Assembly (NCBI RefSeq): GCF_000001735.4
Contig: NC_003074.8
Span: 10,044,101-10,108,100 of the forward strand
DNA length: 64,000 nt
Origin: Arabidopsis thaliana
Taxonomy: Eukaryota > Streptophyta > Magnoliopsida > Brassicales > Brassicaceae
Reading direction: 5' to 3'
Part shown: one piece after another, positions 59,591-64,000 of the stretch
Position numbering within the stretch: position 1 is the stretch's first letter
How the letters are laid out: each line of letters starts with the position of its first letter
Program-made: the position numbers and the translations under genes
The notes under the pieces: model-generated
What the model was told of the DNA's origin: nothing
What the model saw: the letters and a program-made list of their open reading frames with translations, nothing else
Database searches by the model: none

Positions 59591-60238
59591 CTCATAGTTT
59601 TAATCAATTTACATTTCATCAAAAAAGAAAATGGGCATAAATTTTCTATCATAGTTAAATCGCACATGATACACATTAATTACAGCTGCAACACACCTCC
59701 AATACTTTCACTTTGAAAAGCCTTTTCAACAAGCGGGTTAGAAAAATCGATAGTATATTAGAGAAACTTTTGAAAGCATAGCAGATATTACTATATTAGT
59801 AATTATAACCGAAATGATTCATGAACAATACGTTTGTCGTACCTAGTGAAGATGATAAGGCATCAAGTGGCCAGTAGCTAATTAGATAGGAAGCATAGTA
59901 GTTAGAGATTGGAAAACGTGTTTTGGACTATTTTGTGAGTAAGAGTTTTTGGCTAGAGGAGAGTTTAAGATCTCTACATTGATTGATTGAGTAACAAAGA
60001 TATTTTTATCTTTAACGTTCCAACATCATTATTTTGTTTTTTGTACGAACGTAATTAACAAACACATCACCAGACATTTCTTGTTTATATAAACATTCTG
60101 AAAACATACAAAGAAACACTGAGATTAAGTAAAAAATAAACGAATGTTGCAACAGTAAAAAAAACTGAAATGCAAAGAAGCAGTACTTACAAAGGTCATT
60201 AAAACCAAAATAACGCGCTATGATGAACTCAATAAATG

Positions 60239-60388
60239 ACCAATATGGTGTTGGCTTAGTGGTAAATCTCTCAAGTGGAGGGATCTCTTCTCCCAGGTAA
60301 TGAATTTAATCTGGTATAGATCTTGCATTTGGGAGATGTATAGCTCTTCTAGTTTGAAGTTCCATATATTCAAAAAAAAATAAAAATT
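60239..60388 (+). mobile_element. SINE (tRNA-derived retrotransposon) with target duplication
   Basis: A 150-bp element flanked by perfect 13-bp target duplications, AACTCAATAAATG (60226-60238 and 60389-60401). It has a perfect RNA polymerase III A box (TGGCTTAGTGG, 60252-60262), a degenerate B box region (near 60295), and an A-rich tail (CAAAAAAAAATAAAAA). All SINE hallmarks are present. It is non-coding and depends on a LINE reverse transcriptase to move. It shares sequence with 31008-31130. Confidence 0.85.
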
Positions 60389-60401
60389 AACTCAATAAAT
60401 G

Positions 60402-61966
60402 TAGACAGCCACAAATTTAATATCATTTGATTTAATTTATTTTAATTAGGTTTGATTTAATTTAATTTATTTTAGTTAGATTAGATCTCACTAAATTTAC
60501 TTAATCTATTTTATTTTTTTGTCATCAATCTAGTTTTTATTAATATCATTTTTATCGCTATGCTGTTCATTTGCATGTTGTGGATTTCGCGACCAATCGT
60601 AATGCTAATCGTTGATGATCGCTGAAAATTCTAGCAACTGAAAATTGTGATCATTGGTCACTGGCGACAGTCATTACCATTAATCGTTGAACTATCAACA
60701 TGCAAACGAAAAAATTTGGTTGCTACGGCTAGTTTATGTTGCCAATAATATACAAACGAACATGCCTATAGGGATGAGTCATTCCTTGACAACAACCAAT
60801 ACTATAATATAACTTTTAATATAATTTTTTTTATGAAGTTTCAAATACCATAATATTTAAAATTTTAAAATATTTGAACTCTGTAAAACATTTAAATTAT
60901 TTTTAATAATTAAAATCTAAAAAAGAAAAATATTAATAATATTTGAGTTCTATATATACATATTATAAGAACCATTTAAAACAAACTGTTAATGTGACTT
61001 GAATTCTAAATTTTTTAAATAAAAATATAATTAAAACAAAAAAATAACAAAATATTGTTTAATATCAAAAGACATTGTTATATTATATGATGAATTTGAA
61101 TCGATATTAATATGTGACAATATATTACGGATAAAATTTTAGAACTAACAATCAAATATAATTATATAATATTAAATAATAAATAAAACAAATATAACTT
61201 AAAAAATAAATTTTATAGTTATAAAAAATCAATCAGCGGTACACCTACTATTAAATATTCTTGTTGTAAAAGAACGTACGTGGAGCCAAATTATATTGCA
61301 TGTGGTCGAAGCAAATTTAAAAATGAAAAGCTGTTTTCCTCCGTTAACTATAGGTGTTTACGTGAAGAATGCTTTTACTCGAGTGAAGTGATCCACGATC
61401 CACTTATACGACTCTTTTCTCTATTGGAATTCGACTTAGCTGTTTAACAAAATTTAGTGGATAAATTAAAAATACAGATCATATTGTTAATAATTTCCTT
61501 AAACATCAGAATGTATCATTCAGTTCAGATAAGAAATACGCAGAGAAACTAAACAATACTCCATGTACATGTCTTTAAGGGATTTTGGTCAACTCTATCA
61601 CTTTCCTCCAAAAACTTTTTATTTCTACATCTCATAAATTTTTTTCATTCATGCCATATATAAAAAACAGTTTTGCCCTCAGCTGTTGTAACAGGTTTAT
61701 GTCAGTTAAAGTACAACATCCGGAGACAAAACAAATATCTGGACCAAAACAAAAAGACCGAATGAAAAAACCAGTAAATGATTTTAATAAATCCTATTTG
61801 AGGACCAAATCAAACGAAATATAAACAATTAAACATCAACAATATGAAAAGACCATAGTTAGAATTTGGAAACATTAAAATCAAGGGACAATGAATTAAA
61901 ATCCGGAGATAAAAAACAGTTAAAAAAATATACTAGTTGTCCTCGAATTTTACATACATTTATCCC
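60402..61966. other. Very AT-rich spacer
   Basis: No supported gene. The base composition is extremely A/T biased (for example 60780-61250). The last 5 bases before the LTR (ATCCC, 61962-61966) would be the left target-site duplicate of the Copia insertion. Confidence 0.5.
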
Positions 61967-62592
61967 TGTAAGAAGTGACTCAGATTTTAGTCTTCGGGTC
62001 TAAGTCATAACACGTGAGGCGAGCTGACTAAAGTCATAACATGTGAGGCGAGCTGACTAAGGTCATAACACGTGAGGCGAGCTGACTAAGGTCATAACAC
62101 GTGAGGCGAGCTGACTAAGGTCATAACACGTGAGGCGAGCTGACTAAGGTCATAACATGTGAGGCGAGCTGACTAAAGTCATAACACGTGAGGCAAGCTG
62201 ACTAAGGTCATAACACGTGAGGCGAGCTGACTAAGGTCATAACAAGCTTGAGGGCGTTTTGGTCTTTTTCGCATGAGCTCTGTAACTATATCTTTTTCTT
62301 CTTCTCTGTAATTCTGTTAGATCGGAGATAGAGAAAGAGAGAGAATTGTAATCAAGTTCTAGAGAGAACTAGAGAGAGAAAGCTTGTAAAGATACATTGT
62401 AAAGAAAGGTTCTAGTGGATTTCCGGAGAGATTCTCCGGCGAGACGTAGCGATTCCGGTTGAGGAACGCGAACTCGTTAAATCGTGTGTGTCTTTGTTTC
62501 TTTAAGTTCTCTTCAAAGTTTCGATTCATTCTCAAAGTTTAAGTCGTTTGATTCGAGAGTTTTGTGAGCTAAGTGTTGATCAAAACCTTACA
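61967..62592 (+). mobile_element. 5' LTR of a Copia-type retrotransposon, 626 bp
   Basis: The LTR begins TGTAAG (61967) and ends CTTACA (62587-62592), a perfect 6-bp inverted TG...CA pair, three bases before the primer-binding site. It holds the 29-bp repeat array (62004-62243), a TATA-like CTATATCTT (about 62287-62295), and a GA-rich probable R/U5 region (about 62320-62400). The 3' LTR lies outside the window, so element age cannot be judged here. Confidence 0.8.
62004..62243 (+). repeat. 29-bp tandem repeat array with G-boxes inside the LTR
   Basis: Eight full 29-bp units plus an 8-base partial, starting every 29 bases from 62004. Each unit reads GTCATAACACGTGAGGCGAG followed by CTGACTAAR. 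Six units keep the CACGTG G-box; units 2 and 6 have CATGTG, and unit 7 has one G-to-A change in GGCGAG. The array lies about 40-280 bases upstream of the LTR TATA-like element, in the U3 (promoter) part. Confidence 0.95.
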
Positions 62593-62595
62593 AAT

Positions 62596-62607
62596 TGGTA
62601 TCAGAGC
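62596..62607 (+). other. Primer-binding site for initiator tRNA-Met
   Basis: TGGTATCAGAGC matches the 3' end of plant initiator tRNA-Met, the standard primer for Copia elements, three bases after the LTR. Confidence 0.9.
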
Positions 62608-62638
62608 TCAAGGTTCTTGAGCCAGTTCGAATCGGAGT

Positions 62639-64000
62639 ATGGCTGGTAATCCAATCGCGATCTTTGATGGATCCGGTGATTTCTCACTCTGGAAGACAAG
62701 GATCATGGCTCATCTCAGCGTCATTGGTTTGAAAGACGTTGTGCTTGGGACCACTCCGAAACCTCTAACCGAGGAAGAAGAAGAAGATCCAGAGAAACGT
62801 AAGAAGCGAGATGCGGATGAAGTAGCAAGGCTCGAGCGCTGTGACAAGGCGAAGAATGTGATTTTTCTGAATGTTGCAGATAAGGTCTTGAGAAAGATTG
62901 AGCTATGTAAAACCGCAGCAGAAGCTTGGGAAACGTTGGATCGACTATTCATGATTCGATCTTTACCGCATAGAGTATATACTCAATTGAGTTTCTATAC
63001 ATTCAAGATGCAAGAAAATAAGAAGATCGATGAAAATATTGATGATTTTCTCAAGATCGTTGCAGATCTTAACCATCTTCAGATTGATGTAACTGATGAG
63101 GTTCAAGCGATATTGTTGTTGAGTTCTTTGCCTGCAAGATATGATGGTTTGGTTGAAACTATGAAGTACAGTAATAGCAGAGAAAAGCTTAGACTCGATG
63201 ATGTGATGGTTGCAGCAAGAGATAAAGAGAGAGAATTGTCTTAGAACAATAGACCAGTTGCAGAAGGTCATTTTGCTAGAGGAAGACCAGATGGTAAGAA
63301 CAATAACCAAGGGAATAAAGGCAAGAATAGGTCAAGGTCTAAGTCAGCAGATGGTAAGAGAGTATGTTGGATCTGTGGCAAAGAAGGACACTTCAAGAAG
63401 CAATGCTATAAGTGGATAGAAAGGAACAAGTCAAAACAGCAGGGTTCAGATAATGGAGAGTCTAGTTTGGCTAAGTCCACTGAAGTTTTTAATCCTGCTA
63501 TGGTTCTAATGGCTACTGATGAAACGTTGGTGGTGACAGATAGCATTGCAAATTAGTGGGTTCTTGATACTGGATGCTCGTTCCACATGACTCCAAGGAA
63601 AGACCGGTTTAAAGATTTTAAAGAGTTGAGTTCAGGTTATGTCAAGATGGGAAACGATACTTACTCTCCGGTTAAGGGAATTGGCAGTATCAAGATTAGA
63701 AACTCTGATGGATCTCAAGTGATTCTTACTGATGTGAGATACATGCCCAATATGACTAGGAATCTCATTTCTCTTGGTACACTAGAAGATAGAGGATGCT
63801 GGTTCAAGTCTCAGGATGGCATTCTGAAGATTGTAAAAGGTTGCTCTACTATCTTAAAAGGTCAGAAAAGAGATACTCTATACATACTAGATGGTGTGAC
63901 TGAAGAAGGAGAATCACATTCTTCTGCAGAAGTTAAAGATGAGACTGCCTTATGGCACAGTAGACTCGGTCACATGAGTCAGAAAGGAATGGAAATTTTG
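62639..64000 (+). pseudogene. Copia gag-pol reading frame, broken by two amber codons and cut by the window edge
   Basis: A single frame from ATG 62639 runs to the window end, interrupted by TAG at 63242-63244 and 63554-63556. Order: gag capsid-like region (FDGSGDFSLWKTRIMAHLSV, then the UBN2-like AWETLDRLFM and LPARYDGLVETMK), a CCHC zinc knuckle (CWICGKEGHFKKQC), the aspartic protease site (VLDTGCSFHM), and the GAG pre-integrase motif (LWHSRLGHMSQKGM). The integrase core, reverse transcriptase and RNase H would lie beyond 64000. Gag before protease and integrase fits Ty1/Copia. Apart from the two TAG codons the frame is intact, so the damage is recent or light. As read, only a gag-like protein of 201 aa could be made. 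Confidence 0.85.

Noticed and set aside
60252..60310. tRNA gene suggested by the A box
   Set aside because: No cloverleaf or intact B box; poly-A tail and target duplications show a SINE.
62004..62243. CRISPR-like array of 29-bp direct repeats
   Set aside because: The repeats are head-to-tail with no unique spacers and lie inside a plant LTR; a simple tandem repeat explains them.

Overview
The window is nuclear DNA of a plant, and the gene order matches what I remember of Arabidopsis thaliana chromosome 3 (about At3g27200 to At3g27325). It has GT-AG introns, AT-rich spacers, plant-only families (phytocyanin, AITR, PUX, CXE, NAC) and plant transposons (Helitrons, a Copia element with an initiator-tRNA-Met primer site). 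Locus names are from memory. Exon coordinates were read from the sequence, and reading-frame phase was checked across every junction.

Left third (1-24 kb): a cut phytocyanin gene (-), an unknown protein with an MGSSSS start (-), a membrane-anchored Kelch protein (-) in divergent pairing with a methyltransferase-like membrane protein (+), mitochondrial cytochrome c1 (-), and the ABA-pathway repressor AITR1 (+). Long AT-rich spacers hold two related non-autonomous Helitrons, a 35-bp stray copy of cytochrome c1 exon 1, and a strong hairpin.

Middle (23-46 kb): the bromodomain/NET regulator GTE8 (+), a TLC-domain membrane protein (+), a transposon and pseudogene patch (SINE-like copy, LINE remnant, broken NAC gene), prohibitin PHB4 (+), an orphan defensin-like exon (-), an F-box/leucine-rich-repeat-like protein with a Cys-rich tail (-), a third Helitron nested in a palindrome, cytosolic G6PD5 with 15 coding exons (-), and the CDC48 regulator PUX1 (-).

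Right third (46-64 kb): carboxylesterase CXE11 (+) with a broken partial copy 1.5 kb downstream, the 18-exon PGAP1-like GPI inositol-deacylase (+), a LINE reverse-transcriptase scrap, a SINE with an intact 13-bp target duplication, and the 5' part of a Copia retrotransposon that runs off the window. Its LTR carries eight 29-bp tandem repeats, most containing a CACGTG G-box.

These are mostly unlinked housekeeping and regulatory genes with no operon-like logic. One shared theme is that the two mitochondrial genes (cytochrome c1, PHB4) and several neighbours carry TGGGCC/T site II motifs upstream. I saw no wholly new system; the best leads are the G-box LTR, the nested Helitron, the exitron-like segment in the PGAP1 gene, and the repeat-expanded proteins GTE8 and At3g27290.
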